In this document: one piece after another, positions 22,048 to 29,948 of the stretch
Numbering within the stretch: the stretch's first letter is position 1
How the letters are laid out: each line of letters opens with the position of its first letter
IMG/VR virus record: IMGVR_UViG_3300033153_006243
Coordinates: 1 to 64,000 of that record
Source of the DNA: a virus
Length of the DNA stretch: 64,000 bases
Strand: one strand, 5' to 3'
Program-made: the position numbers and the translations under genes
Notes under the pieces: generated by a model
The model's database searches: none
Told to the model about the DNA's origin: nothing
Seen by the model: only the letters and a program-made list of their open reading frames with translations

Positions 22048-24507
22048 ATGATAACGCTCCATCTCGGCGACTGCCTGGAAGTATTAGGGACGCTGGAGGA
22101 GAATAGCGTGGATACGGTGATTACCGATCCCCCGTATGAACTTGGCTTCATGGGGAAGAAATGGGATGGTACGGGAGTCTCCTTCCAGAAAGAGACGTGG
22201 AAGGCGGTGCTTAGGGTAGCGAAACCGGGGGCGACGATGCTGTGCTTTGGGGGAACGAGGACATGGCATCGGCTGGCTTGTGCGGCAGAGGACGCGGGAT
22301 GGCAAATAAGGGATACATGCATGTTTTTGTACGGATCTGGATTTCCAAAATCTTTATCAATATCGAAGCAACTGGATAAGCAGGAGCGGGATAAGTGGTT
22401 GAAAGTAGAGAAGGCAACTTACGATATCAACAAACATACTGTAATGGTAGCATGGAAAGAGAACTCAAGAACTGCGAAGTCTGCGGGGCTACTATTCGCA
22501 AAGAATGGAATCGGAACTGGAATGAATACGCCAAAAAGCGATTTTGTTCTAGGAAATGCAATGCTATCAATCAATCCCAAAAAATCAAGTGTAAATGCGA
22601 TCATTGCGGAACTATCTTTGAACGTTCCCCATCACATCTACGACAAAAGAAATGGGTATTCTGTTCCAGAGAATGTAGACATAAGCACCTATCGGTCGAA
22701 GCCATCTGCGGAATTTGTGGTAAGCAAGCAACCGTGCCTAGAAGTAGGGCCAGCGGAAAGTATTATTGTTCCCGTCAATGTATGGGGTTGGCAAAGCGGA
22801 AATACAATGGGCAATCTCAAGGCCGTCGAAGCCCTGAGGATTTGGCTTGGAAGCAAAAAGTCCTCAAGGACGCAAACTATAAATGTGCTATGTGCGGCAT
22901 TGACCGACGACTTGAAGCACATCATATTAAGTCAATCAAAGACTTTCCAAACCTTCGACACGATCCAACAAATGGAATGTGTGTCTGCCATGAATGTCAT
23001 TATTACGGAATCCACGGCGGAGCACCTAATTTCATTCATGGTCGATATGCTAAGAAGTAAAGCTATTGATAAGGCGAAAGGAGCGAAAAGGAAAGTGGTA
23101 GGTAAATCCCGCTCAATAGATTGTATCGAGCGTGGGTATACCAAAGAGTACAGTACGAAGGCGGAAAATAGTGGTTACGGAACATCTCGCCAATTTGGGC
23201 TTGGCCTCCCCATCACCGCCCCCGCGACCGATCTCGCCAAGCAATGGAATGGATGGGGTAGTTCCCTTAAGCCCGCATGGGAACCTATACTTGTATGCAT
23301 GAAACCATTAGACGGGACATACGCGGAAAATGCAGAAAAGCATGGTGTGGCTGGATTGAATATCGATGGGGGAAGGATAGAGATACAAGGTAATCCATAT
23401 AAGCAGGGGTTTAGAAAGGGAATCTATGTTGATAATTACGAAGCGACCTCTTGGAGGCTACGGAAGAATGGAATCCCGCATACAAAGCTCCCGCACACTC
23501 AAGGCCGCTGGCCCGCGAATCTGATACTCTCCCATTCCCTCGAATGCCGCCAAGTCGGGGAACAATGGGAATGTGCTGAGGGCTGCCCGGTGAGGATGCT
23601 AGACGAGCAGAGCGGGGAGCTGGATGGAAGAGGGAATAAGGGGCCTAGTATATCAAGGGCGGATGTATATGGATTCACTTTTGTTCATAGCTGCGGAGGG
23701 GAATTCTCTCGTGGCGATTCGGGCGGAGCATCTCGATTCTTCTACTGTGCGAAGGCGTCGAGGAAGGAACGGAATATGGGGCTTAACAGCATACATACGA
23801 TAAAGTATAATGTAGGCAAGTCAACTTTAGGGGGCTTGTTATGCAAAGACGTAAGTATGGTACTGGTAGCATTTCTCGAAAAGGCTACATCAGGATCAAT
23901 GGTCAGATGGCTCATCGACGAGTCTGGCGAAAGCATCATGGGCCTGTGCCCGTCGGATTCTTTATCCACCACATTGATGGGGATAAGCAAAATAACCGAA
24001 TCGAAAATCTCAGACTTATTGATGCCCTTACTCACAAAAGACTGCATACCGGATGTGAATTGCGGAACGGGGAATGGTGGAAGCCCTGCCGCAAGTGTGG
24101 AGAGTTCAAGCAAGTCTCAACGGACTATTATAAGCGAAAGCCAAGCGGGATTAGTCCGTGGTGTAAAAGCTGTTGCGTTGCCAATGCTGTCTATAATAAG
24201 CGACGCCGCAAACTGGAAGCCGCTAACCAATACACATAGTACAGTAAAGCCTCTTGCCCTCCTAGATTACCTCTGTAAGCTGACTAAGACGCCTACGGGG
24301 GGAATCGTTCTCGACCCGTTTATGGGTAGCGGGACTACGGGGATAGCGGCGATCAGGATGGGTAGGAAATTCATAGGTATCGAGAAGGATAAGGAGTCGT
24401 TTGAGATAGCGAAGATGAGGATAGAGGCGGCGAAACCGGAGGCGGAGGCGATTAGGTTGGGGATAAAGCCGGAGAATCACCTGCCGGGGATTAAGCCGCT
24501 GTTCTGA
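22048..24507 (+). CDS. DNA N4/N6 methyltransferase with two in-frame insertions
   Basis: This is a beta-class DNA methyltransferase. The DPPY motif (TDPPYELGF, residue about 28) precedes the AdoMet motif DPFMGSGTTG near the C-terminus. Between them are family-typical segments: FGGTRTWHRLACAAEDAGW, LYGSGFPKSLSISK, SSLKPAWEPILVCMKP and HSTVKPLALLDYLC. Two stretches unlike any methyltransferase interrupt it, about 22373-23060 (before AIDKAKGAKRKVVG) and about 23786-24228 (between ERNMGL and NTHSTVKP). Each coincides with an HNH gene in the -1 frame, yet the methyltransferase frame is open throughout, giving 819 codons. The ribosome site is AGGAGAGGGGC. Whether the enzyme is active with both inserts translated is unknown. 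Confidence 0.85.
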   Translation: MITLHLGDCLEVLGTLEENSVDTVITDPPYELGFMGKKWDGTGVSFQKETWKAVLRVAKPGATMLCFGGTRTWHRLACAAEDAGWQIRDTCMFLYGSGFPKSLSISKQLDKQERDKWLKVEKATYDINKHTVMVAWKENSRTAKSAGLLFAKNGIGTGMNTPKSDFVLGNAMLSINPKKSSVNAIIAELSLNVPHHIYDKRNGYSVPENVDISTYRSKPSAEFVVSKQPCLEVGPAESIIVPVNVWGWQSGNTMGNLKAVEALRIWLGSKKSSRTQTINVLCAALTDDLKHIILSQSKTFQTFDTIQQMECVSAMNVIITESTAEHLISFMVDMLRSKAIDKAKGAKRKVVGKSRSIDCIERGYTKEYSTKAENSGYGTSRQFGLGLPITAPATDLAKQWNGWGSSLKPAWEPILVCMKPLDGTYAENAEKHGVAGLNIDGGRIEIQGNPYKQGFRKGIYVDNYEATSWRLRKNGIPHTKLPHTQGRWPANLILSHSLECRQVGEQWECAEGCPVRMLDEQSGELDGRGNKGPSISRADVYGFTFVHSCGGEFSRGDSGGASRFFYCAKASRKERNMGLNSIHTIKYNVGKSTLGGLLCKDVSMVLVAFLEKATSGSMVRWLIDESGESIMGLCPSDSLSTTLMGISKITESKISDLLMPLLTKDCIPDVNCGTGNGGSPAASVESSSKSQRTIISESQAGLVRGVKAVALPMLSIISDAANWKPLTNTHSTVKPLALLDYLCKLTKTPTGGIVLDPFMGSGTTGIAAIRMGRKFIGIEKDKESFEIAKMRIEAAKPEAEAIRLGIKPENHLPGIKPLF
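22452..23060 (+). CDS. HNH endonuclease nested in the methyltransferase (insert 1)
   Basis: It is read in the -1 frame relative to the surrounding methyltransferase. It has several zinc pairs (CEVCG, CKCDHCG, CGICG) with FCSRKC / YCSRQC repeats and a C-terminal HNH core: YKCAMCG, LEAHHIKSIKDFP, CVCHECH. ATG 22452 is the likely start, with GTG 22395 also in frame. The TAA stop lies inside the sequence that restores the methyltransferase motif KAIDK. The HNH gene fills almost the whole insert, leaving no room for a group I or II intron core. It is probably a homing gene. Confidence 0.8.
   Translation: MERELKNCEVCGATIRKEWNRNWNEYAKKRFCSRKCNAINQSQKIKCKCDHCGTIFERSPSHLRQKKWVFCSRECRHKHLSVEAICGICGKQATVPRSRASGKYYCSRQCMGLAKRKYNGQSQGRRSPEDLAWKQKVLKDANYKCAMCGIDRRLEAHHIKSIKDFPNLRHDPTNGMCVCHECHYYGIHGGAPNFIHGRYAKK
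23841..24239 (+). CDS. HNH endonuclease nested in the methyltransferase (insert 2)
   Basis: This 132-aa HNH protein is in the same -1 relative frame as insert 1. It has the core MAHRRVWRKHHGPVP and FFIHHIDGDKQNNRIENLRL, then a zinc knuckle CRKCGEFK...CKSC like that of the 9920 and 11086 proteins. ATG 23841 follows AGGGGG with six-base spacing. Its TAG stop is within the codons of the methyltransferase NTHSTVKP motif, so its 3' end is exactly where the host gene resumes. No intron core would fit. Confidence 0.82.
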   Translation: MQRRKYGTGSISRKGYIRINGQMAHRRVWRKHHGPVPVGFFIHHIDGDKQNNRIENLRLIDALTHKRLHTGCELRNGEWWKPCRKCGEFKQVSTDYYKRKPSGISPWCKSCCVANAVYNKRRRKLEAANQYT

Positions 24508-24519
24508 GGAAAACGAAGG

Positions 24520-24843
24520 ATGATTAAGGAATTCGAGGACGGAAGGGTGCAGATAGAGTTAGATACCGATAGGGATCCCTTCGGGTGGATATCGTGGAAG
24601 GGCACTGATGTATGTATGACTATCAAGTGTACTAAGTGCGGGTTCACGGGGCATGTGGATGCAGAGGGGGCCTATTTCGTCCGTTGCGCCGTATGTGGCC
24701 AGATGTATAGGGTACTTGGCTTCGTTATCCTTCAGGCCGTAGATACCCTACCGGAATGGATGGGGGAGGATGGGGAACGGATAGCGGATTCTGGTATCGA
24801 AAAGGAGGAAATAGAGGAAGCAAAGCAAGACTATGAGAGGTGA
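24520..24843 (+). CDS. Zn-ribbon hypothetical protein (107 aa)
   Basis: CTKCGFTGHV and CAVCGQMY form a zinc ribbon in the middle. The C-terminus is acidic and helical. The gene starts 13 bases after the methyltransferase stop and so is probably co-transcribed with it. Function unknown. Confidence 0.6.
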   Translation: MIKEFEDGRVQIELDTDRDPFGWISWKGTDVCMTIKCTKCGFTGHVDAEGAYFVRCAVCGQMYRVLGFVILQAVDTLPEWMGEDGERIADSGIEKEEIEEAKQDYER

Positions 24844-24847
24844 GGTG

Positions 24848-25189
24848 ATGAGGAGAAGGTTTGCACTATATGTTATTATGGTACTCTTACTGGCATTGGG
24901 GGCGTGTGCAGAGAAGCGGGAAGAGAAAATTGACGGAATATATAAGGGTTCAGTCTTTGTCGCCGGATATATGATGAACTACTTGAGTTCACAACCCGCA
25001 CGATGCCATGTACTGGTTTTAATCGACGGTATAGAGAAAGTCTATACGTTTTCCTACCAGTCGGCAGAGGTAGCATGGTTGAAGCTTAAGAACTGCCCCA
25101 ATGGGACGCCTGTAACCGTGATCATGGTAGGCGATAAATTTCGCGGACTAGAATGGAGTAGAGGTGATTATTACGACGGTAAACGGTAA
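24848..25189 (+). CDS. lipoprotein (about 113 aa)
   Basis: The signal MRRRFALYVIMVLLLALGAC has a clear lipobox (LGAC) with lipidated Cys at about 20. The mature domain is small and beta-rich and includes RCHVLVLIDGIEKVYTF. ATG 24848 has a GAGGTG site; ATG 24833 is also in frame. It could be a superinfection-exclusion lipoprotein, but nothing specific shows this. Confidence 0.65.
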   Translation: MRRRFALYVIMVLLLALGACAEKREEKIDGIYKGSVFVAGYMMNYLSSQPARCHVLVLIDGIEKVYTFSYQSAEVAWLKLKNCPNGTPVTVIMVGDKFRGLEWSRGDYYDGKR

Positions 25190-25221
25190 GTTTCGCATTA
25201 GGAATAGAGGAAGGAAGAAGG

Positions 25222-25521
25222 ATGAAGGAAATAGGTAGGATAGAGATCTGTAGTATATCTAAGGGGGATGTAAGTAGGAAGTGTGAATGGATGGATAGGG
25301 GGGACTATAACAAACAAGATTATGTTAGATGTCTCAATCCCGCCGTCCGTGAGATTAGTACGGTACATATAAGCGATAGCGAGCAGGGAAAGGAACGTCC
25401 GGGCGGCGTATTTCGTATCGCCGTCTGCATGGAACATACGGAAGATGCGGTTATTGGCGGGCTTAACGCCCTACGTGGATGTTATCTACTACTGTCGGAT
25501 GAGAAGGAGGAAGAGAAATGA
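25222..25521 (+). CDS. hypothetical protein (99 aa)
   Basis: ATG after GGAAGAAGG. It contains CEWMDRGDYNKQDYVRCLNP and later CMEH and GCY, possible metal ligands. No family was recognised. It overlaps the next start. Confidence 0.55.
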   Translation: MKEIGRIEICSISKGDVSRKCEWMDRGDYNKQDYVRCLNPAVREISTVHISDSEQGKERPGGVFRIAVCMEHTEDAVIGGLNALRGCYLLLSDEKEEEK

Positions 25522-25784
25522 ACGGGATGGATAGGAGTATGATAATGGAGACGTATAAGTTTGGTAGGACCCCTATCGAGATATGGAGGCATTGTGATAC
25601 GGGGGAGGAGATCCGGCTAGAGCCAAAGAGGGATAAGATTGACTACTGGGGGATGAGTTTCGCCGCGGAGGTGAAGTATTGGGAGGCGAAGGAGGAGGAG
25701 TATAGCCTAATCGGGCTAGGGACGAGCCAAAGACTGGCTATCGAGGACCTACGGAGAAAGATAGAGAAGGAGAACGCCGCTTAG
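25518..25784 (+). CDS. hypothetical protein (88 aa)
   Basis: It overlaps the previous stop. It is mixed alpha/beta with a C-terminal helix (SQRLAIEDLRRKIEKENAA). The pattern with GTSQRLAIEDLRRKIE resembles small phage proteins of unknown role. Confidence 0.55.
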   Translation: MNGMDRSMIMETYKFGRTPIEIWRHCDTGEEIRLEPKRDKIDYWGMSFAAEVKYWEAKEEEYSLIGLGTSQRLAIEDLRRKIEKENAA

Positions 25785-25810
25785 GAACGTAGAGAGAGGA
25801 GGACGGGGGA

Positions 25811-26170
25811 ATGAAGACAAACATCCTATGCAAGGAGATTAGGCAGGTGGCCACGGGATTCATCGTAGAGGCGCAATGGCCTACTGGAGGGGAGCCGGGC
25901 GGATACGGAGAGGTGATCTGTAAGGATATGGAGGAGGTTATCCGCGTACTGAAGGACTGCCAATGTGTAGATGTAGATGAGGAAATCGTGAACGAAGAAC
26001 CTGAAGAACGAACAACTAGCGAACTCCTACGTAAATTGGAAACCACGATGTTATTGTGGAGGGGGCCGTATGATCATAGGGATTTCGAGGAAGTGATACG
26101 TAGGATTGTAGCGCTCTTGCGGCGGCTATATGATAAGAGATGCTGTGTAAAGGCTGCGGAACGGAGATGA
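25811..26170 (+). CDS. hypothetical protein (119 aa)
   Basis: ATG after GAGAGGAGGACGGGGGA. The N-terminal half is beta-rich (RQVATGFIVEAQWPTGG), the C-terminal half helical with basic arginines. Function unknown. Confidence 0.55.
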   Translation: MKTNILCKEIRQVATGFIVEAQWPTGGEPGGYGEVICKDMEEVIRVLKDCQCVDVDEEIVNEEPEERTTSELLRKLETTMLLWRGPYDHRDFEEVIRRIVALLRRLYDKRCCVKAAERR

Positions 26171-26340
26171 AGGAGAGGGAACCGAACATTGGGGCGGGAA
26201 TCCTAGGGAGCCTATTGGAGATATTCGATTGTCCCAAATGCAGTATGGGATACGCCGGTGGTGCGTGGTGCTATAGCGATAAGAGGGAAGAGGAGATAAG
26301 AAGGGAACTGGAACGGAACAATGAGGATACAAAAGAATGA
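26140..26340 (+). CDS. Zn-ribbon protein (66 aa)
   Basis: CKGCGTEMKE at the start and CPKCSMGY make a classical zinc ribbon, followed by an acidic helix. It overlaps the preceding gene by 31 bases in another frame. Function unknown. Confidence 0.55.
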   Translation: MLCKGCGTEMKEREPNIGAGILGSLLEIFDCPKCSMGYAGGAWCYSDKREEEIRRELERNNEDTKE

Positions 26341-26376
26341 ATACGCTACCTAACATTCCCAAGCTACCCCACATTA

Positions 26377-26386
26377 CACTATAGTG
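26377..26386 (+). promoter_or_regulatory. perfect palindrome before the small terminase gene
   Basis: CACTATAGTG is a 10-bp perfect inverted repeat, extended imperfectly to ATTACACTATAGTGCAAT. It lies in the A/T-rich 90-bp gap 26341-26430, the only clear break between the small-gene cluster and the small terminase. It could be an operator or a packaging-related site; no other evidence. Confidence 0.35.
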
Positions 26387-26430
26387 CAATACATAGTAGC
26401 TCTATAGCATAGAATACGAAAAGGAATATC

Positions 26431-27219
26431 ATGGCAAAGAAGAAGAAACCAAATAGAACACCAAAACCGTCCCCGTCAAAGGCACTGGCGAAAGGAGGAA
26501 AGACAGGGAAAGGAACATGGAAGAAATTGGATAAGGAAAGCGGGGAAAGAGGTATAGAGTTCCCTACGGCTAATAGGGCGGAAACCCCTAGTATACTTGG
26601 GTTTGAGGTGCCAAGGGAAAGGGCGCAGAGCTATTCAAGACAGAAAGGGGATATGGTAGAGGAGATGCTTAGGAAAGGAGCACCGGATATAGTAGCAGCA
26701 GCTTCGGTAGGATGGACTATGGATACTGTATTCGCACATATGAAGGCCCGCCCTGACTTCCGCCTGCGTCTCAAGAAAGCCGTGATCGACTCAATCATGG
26801 AGATGGTAGGGAATATCAGGCGCGCAGCGGGGGAAACGAGGGCATGGACTGCCGGGGGCTGGTGGTTGGAGCGGTCTCTCCCGGAACTGTTCTCTCTACG
26901 CCGTGAGGCGCATGTGAAACATGAGCACGTGGTCAAGGTAGTCTCCAATCTCCCTAGACCCTCCAGGGCGCAGCAGGATGCCCTACAGGCGAAGATAGTG
27001 GATGCGGAGTACGAAGTTAAGGATAAGGGCCGTATAGAGGATTCTAGGCTCCCTACGGAGGATACCGGCGAGAACCTCGATGCATTAGTGTACAAAAATG
27101 TACATAAAGAGGGAGAGACATCTGACGATACAACGCCCGACGCGACAATGTCCAAAAATGTACATAGGGGGAAGGCCAAGGTAAGGGAGGGGGTAGGGCC
27201 TGCGGATGATTGGCCATGA
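26431..27219 (+). CDS. probable terminase small subunit (262 aa)
   Basis: After a basic, Pro/Lys-rich N-terminus there is a helix-turn-helix region around KGAPDIVAAASVGWTMDTVF with a following DFRLRLKKAVIDS. This is the pattern of phage terminase small subunits that recognise the packaging site. The C-terminal part has two copies of KNVH, around residues 220 and 245, in an acidic linker. The large subunit is 8 kb downstream, farther than usual. The start is ATG after AAAAGGAATATC. Confidence 0.6.
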   Translation: MAKKKKPNRTPKPSPSKALAKGGKTGKGTWKKLDKESGERGIEFPTANRAETPSILGFEVPRERAQSYSRQKGDMVEEMLRKGAPDIVAAASVGWTMDTVFAHMKARPDFRLRLKKAVIDSIMEMVGNIRRAAGETRAWTAGGWWLERSLPELFSLRREAHVKHEHVVKVVSNLPRPSRAQQDALQAKIVDAEYEVKDKGRIEDSRLPTEDTGENLDALVYKNVHKEGETSDDTTPDATMSKNVHRGKAKVREGVGPADDWP

Positions 27220-27235
27220 GGGGGGAATAGAGGCG

Positions 27236-27397
27236 ATGAAGCGAGGGAGCCTATCCATCTGTCCCCGATGCGGTACTAGAATGAATCGGAAGTCCCGTTT
27301 TATTCCCCTAATGGCGGGGGAGGGGAGGCTGGAACTAGGGATACAGGTGTATATTACTGCACGGAACAGCATAGAGAGAGGATGGAATGGGCGTTAA
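27236..27397 (+). CDS. Zn-ribbon protein, possible frameshift near its end
   Basis: It begins MKRGSLSICPRCGTRM, one half of a zinc ribbon. The second half is missing in this frame, but in the -1 frame the DNA gives GVYYCTEQHRERMEWALREE and ends at 27423. A one-base change near 27345-27355 would join them into an 62-residue protein with C..C and C..H ligands. This may be a sequencing error, a real mutation or a programmed shift. Confidence 0.4.
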   Translation: MKRGSLSICPRCGTRMNRKSRFIPLMAGEGRLELGIQVYITARNSIERGWNGR

Positions 27398-27423
27398 GGG
27401 AGGAAATGAGAGGACGAATATAG

Positions 27424-27535
27424 GGATGATCCGGGGGGTGTACCAGGACTCCTTGGGAATCCTTTTCCCCCCAGTCCCAAACTCCACTAAGGTATTGATA
27501 CATAAGGACTTATAATTTTAGTAAAAGGTTAGTAA
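27424..27535 (+). other. intergenic region with weak hairpin
   Basis: AGGACTCC with GAATCCT followed by TTTT (about 27450-27472) could be a weak terminator. A TATAAT at 27511-27516 lacks a -35 at the proper distance. The ribosome site AAAAGGTTAGTAA precedes ATG 27536. Nothing else is seen. Confidence 0.4.
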
Positions 27536-27820
27536 ATGACTACTATATTGCTTAGTACGGAGAGGTTCATTCGGGGGATAAAAAGGGTAGAGAGGACGAT
27601 AGAGAAACAGAGGCGGCTGGGAAGGATGGATATGGGCCATAGGAAGCATAGGAGACATGGAATAGGGACGACGAGGGGAACCGAAGGGATGTATAAGACC
27701 GATAGACCCCCCCTCCCTTTGGGGAAAAAACAAAATAGGGAGTATATGGGGCTAGGGTACGCCAGTAACAAATCCTGGCCGATTCTAGACGTTTTTAGTA
27801 TCACTATTGAACCTAAGTAA
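27536..27820 (+). CDS. basic hypothetical protein (94 aa)
   Basis: Strongly basic, with HRKHRRHG and many arginines, so nucleic-acid binding is plausible. It ends with a more ordered segment (NKSWPILDVFSITIEP). No family was recognised. Confidence 0.5.
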   Translation: MTTILLSTERFIRGIKRVERTIEKQRRLGRMDMGHRKHRRHGIGTTRGTEGMYKTDRPPLPLGKKQNREYMGLGYASNKSWPILDVFSITIEPK

Positions 27821-27831
27821 GGAGGGGGGTT

Positions 27832-28005
27832 ATGGACAAAGACTATCGTACCCCCGGCTGGCCCGATATCGTTATCGAGGCCGGTAAGATAACGCAGGTA
27901 GTTAGGGGGGGCTATGTTCATCAAACGTTCCATGATTGTACGATTCGCATAAGAGGAACTTGGCTTCGGAGCATGAAACAAGAGGTAGCTAGAGGTAGAG
28001 GGTAG
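27832..28005 (+). CDS. small protein, SymE-like strand pattern (57 aa)
   Basis: ATG after AAGGAGGGGGGTT. The C-terminal CTIRIRGTWLRSM recalls the strand-helix of SymE/AbrB-like toxins (IRLSGKWLE), but it is too short to be certain. It lies alone between two hypothetical genes. Confidence 0.5.
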   Translation: MDKDYRTPGWPDIVIEAGKITQVVRGGYVHQTFHDCTIRIRGTWLRSMKQEVARGRG

Positions 28006-28047
28006 AAATAGCGGATAGTTCAAAATTGGACATGGGGGATAGATGGA

Positions 28048-28275
28048 ATGGTAAAGTTCATTTTTAGTCCGGGGGCTGACGACTACGGGAACATTCAAGC
28101 GTTAGAGGGCTGGCTTCAGAACGCAGGGATCGTCTTCGGGAAGGAGTCCGTGTATTTCTACGGCGAGGGGGCTAGGGTAACGCTGACAGTGGATTCCACC
28201 GGGGCACAGGAATCGACAGCGGTAGATATCGCAAAGCGGCTGAATGTATCCGATTGCCGTACAGAGAAGGATTAG
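28048..28275 (+). CDS. hypothetical protein (75 aa)
   Basis: ATG after GGGGGATAGA. It has an alpha/beta pattern with FYGEGARVTLTVDST. It is followed by 150 bp without a gene up to 28425, where only the ribosome site GGGGGGTGAAGAG stands out. Function unknown. Confidence 0.5.
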   Translation: MVKFIFSPGADDYGNIQALEGWLQNAGIVFGKESVYFYGEGARVTLTVDSTGAQESTAVDIAKRLNVSDCRTEKD

Positions 28276-28424
28276 TATTCTTAGTTTAGTTACGGATGAA
28301 TCCTTATGCGCATATATAGGAATACGGATACCCGGAAATCGAGGAGAAAGAGGTCCCGTGGGCGGGGGTTCCATCCATCTAGGTGCGCAAGGCCGAAGAG
28401 GCGCGGGAGTAGGGGGGTGAAGAG

Positions 28425-28658
28425 ATGACGGCGCGGGGGCATGTTCGGGGCTGGCCGTGCGAATACAGGGGGGATAGGTGGGTATATACGGATAATGGGC
28501 AGCCGATTGATGGGCGTCGAGCATGTTCCCGGTGTGGTAGGAGGCCGACTGAGGAGGGGTATGATGCCTGTTTAGGGTTCATTCCGAGAGCTGTATCGGC
28601 CTGTTGCGGACATGGCGTCGAGAAGGGGTATACGATTAAGAAGGAGGCGAAAAGATGA
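28425..28658 (+). CDS. Cys-containing hypothetical protein (77 aa)
   Basis: WPCEYRGDRWVYTDNG is followed by CSRCGRRPTEEGYDACLGF and later CCGHG. The ligand spacing suggests a zinc-binding protein of a type common in phages (CxxCG-P-EG-D-C). It overlaps the next gene. Confidence 0.65.
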   Translation: MTARGHVRGWPCEYRGDRWVYTDNGQPIDGRRACSRCGRRPTEEGYDACLGFIPRAVSACCGHGVEKGYTIKKEAKR

Positions 28659-29107
28659 CAGGTGAATCCGCCGAAATCCATGCGCTTACTGAGGAGGTCC
28701 ATGGGGCAAAAGGTGCGGAGTTTACATCTAGGGGGAGGCCGACCGCGGAAGCGTCTGCGGAACTATTCGCCGCGATGGAGAGGGAAGGCCGGGAGCAAAG
28801 GGTGGAGACAGAGAAATGGAATCCCGGATTGGGGGCCGAAGCGGAGGAAGAGATATTTAGGGAGGATGCGATTCGGAGGGTGGAAGCGGGGAAGGCGGAA
28901 CGGCGGACGAAAAGGAGACAGAGGGAAATTGGCCGGAAACTCAAGGGCATAGCGAACGAGTTTGCAGAAGCAATTAACAGGGAGCGGAAACTTGGCTACC
29001 CTGTAGTCTATACATTCAAGGGAAGGCTACTTGCGGATGCCAAGAGGGAGTGTAAGGAGCTTCTGGAGGAGCAAAGGGAGATAGAGGGTGCTAGCAGACT
29101 TTATTGA
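28655..29107 (+). CDS. charged helical protein (150 aa)
   Basis: Glu/Arg-rich helix through most of its length (EAEEEIFREDAIRRVEAGKA). The C-terminal part, VVYTFKGRLLADAKRECKELL, is more ordered. No family was recognised. The start overlaps the upstream stop. Confidence 0.55.
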   Translation: MTGESAEIHALTEEVHGAKGAEFTSRGRPTAEASAELFAAMEREGREQRVETEKWNPGLGAEAEEEIFREDAIRRVEAGKAERRTKRRQREIGRKLKGIANEFAEAINRERKLGYPVVYTFKGRLLADAKRECKELLEEQREIEGASRLY

Positions 29108-29273
29108 GGAGGAATACATTATTTATGATGAGACTAAGACATTTGCAGGGGCCTATAGGCGATTAGGGGACGCTCTTCGGGAGTTCGGGGGGCTAATTTA
29201 TCGGCATAACCTAAAGTGGCTAGAGCGTCCGGTTGCTTGGCTGAACCGGAAACTCGAAAGGATCATGAGATGA
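29088..29273 (+). CDS. small hypothetical protein (61 aa)
   Basis: GTG start inside the previous gene after GGAGATAGAGG. It is an amphipathic helical protein with aromatic residues, ending LNRKLERIMR. It might be membrane-associated. The stop overlaps the next start. Confidence 0.5.
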   Translation: MLADFIEEEYIIYDETKTFAGAYRRLGDALREFGGLIYRHNLKWLERPVAWLNRKLERIMR

Positions 29274-29476
29274 AGAATCTTTGGTTCCCTATACTGAACG
29301 TCGTAGGTGGCTTAGTAATGGTAGCGGCCATTATCCTTCCGCTCGTTAACGCTATGATTAACGGCGGAGCCTTGAACTGGTGGGTATTCGCTTGCGTAGC
29401 GGCGGGGATGGGGATGAACACATTTCTTTGGGTGACGATAATGATAGCGATTTTTATGATGGCGATTAAGCATTAG
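29270..29476 (+). CDS. small membrane protein with two spans (68 aa)
   Basis: ATG 29270 overlaps the upstream stop (ATGA). Spans: LNVVGGLVMVAAIILPLV and FLWVTIMIAIFMMAI, with a short loop. Part of a run of small membrane proteins between 29.2 and 30.2 kb. Function unknown. Confidence 0.65.
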   Translation: MKNLWFPILNVVGGLVMVAAIILPLVNAMINGGALNWWVFACVAAGMGMNTFLWVTIMIAIFMMAIKH

Positions 29477-29490
29477 TAGGAGAAGAACGG

Positions 29491-29721
29491 ATGGAACACA
29501 GGGAGTTCTTCGACCCGATCATCGATTGGATTCTTAGGACAATGGAGTTAGCCGATCCAGCGATGGATAGGATAGCTAAAATGGCGGACAAGGTTTTCGG
29601 TGGGGTGCTCTTTACGGTTCTGATTGCGTCTATATTCGTGATCTACTTTTGTATAGTAGTTCCGATACATCTATTTATTGGCGTCCTTATTAGGTTTGGG
29701 GGGTTAAGGCGGCGGAAATGA
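29491..29721 (+). CDS. small membrane protein (76 aa)
   Basis: Helical N-terminus, then hydrophobic VLFTVLIASIFVIYFCIVVPI and a basic C-terminus (GGLRRRK). One or two spans. The stop overlaps the next start. Confidence 0.6.
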   Translation: MEHREFFDPIIDWILRTMELADPAMDRIAKMADKVFGGVLFTVLIASIFVIYFCIVVPIHLFIGVLIRFGGLRRRK

Positions 29722-29906
29722 TCTGGCCAGAGGATAGAGAAGAAACTAGGAAATATATTAACTCCCTGCGGATTGAAAATGAGCGGTTAAGACTAAGGCT
29801 TGAATCTCTTACCAAGTGGGCATACAAAAAGGCTCGACCGGGTCTGTGGCTATCGTTTGCGCTAGGAAGGTTTATCGGAAGAAGGGAGAGGCGAAGAGGT
29901 GGATGA
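29718..29906 (+). CDS. small basic helical protein (62 aa)
   Basis: Charged coiled-coil segment LRIENERLRLRLESLTK, then a basic tail. It overlaps the upstream stop. It may pair with the membrane proteins around it. No family was recognised. Confidence 0.55.
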   Translation: MIWPEDREETRKYINSLRIENERLRLRLESLTKWAYKKARPGLWLSFALGRFIGRRERRRGG

Positions 29907-29948
29907 GAAGCATTATTGGTATTTCGTAGTAGATAGGGGAGAAGGATA

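Noticed and set aside
22048-24507. Group I/II introns or inteins in the methyltransferase
   Set aside because: The HNH genes fill the inserts, leaving under about 80 bases; no intron core or intein end residues are visible.
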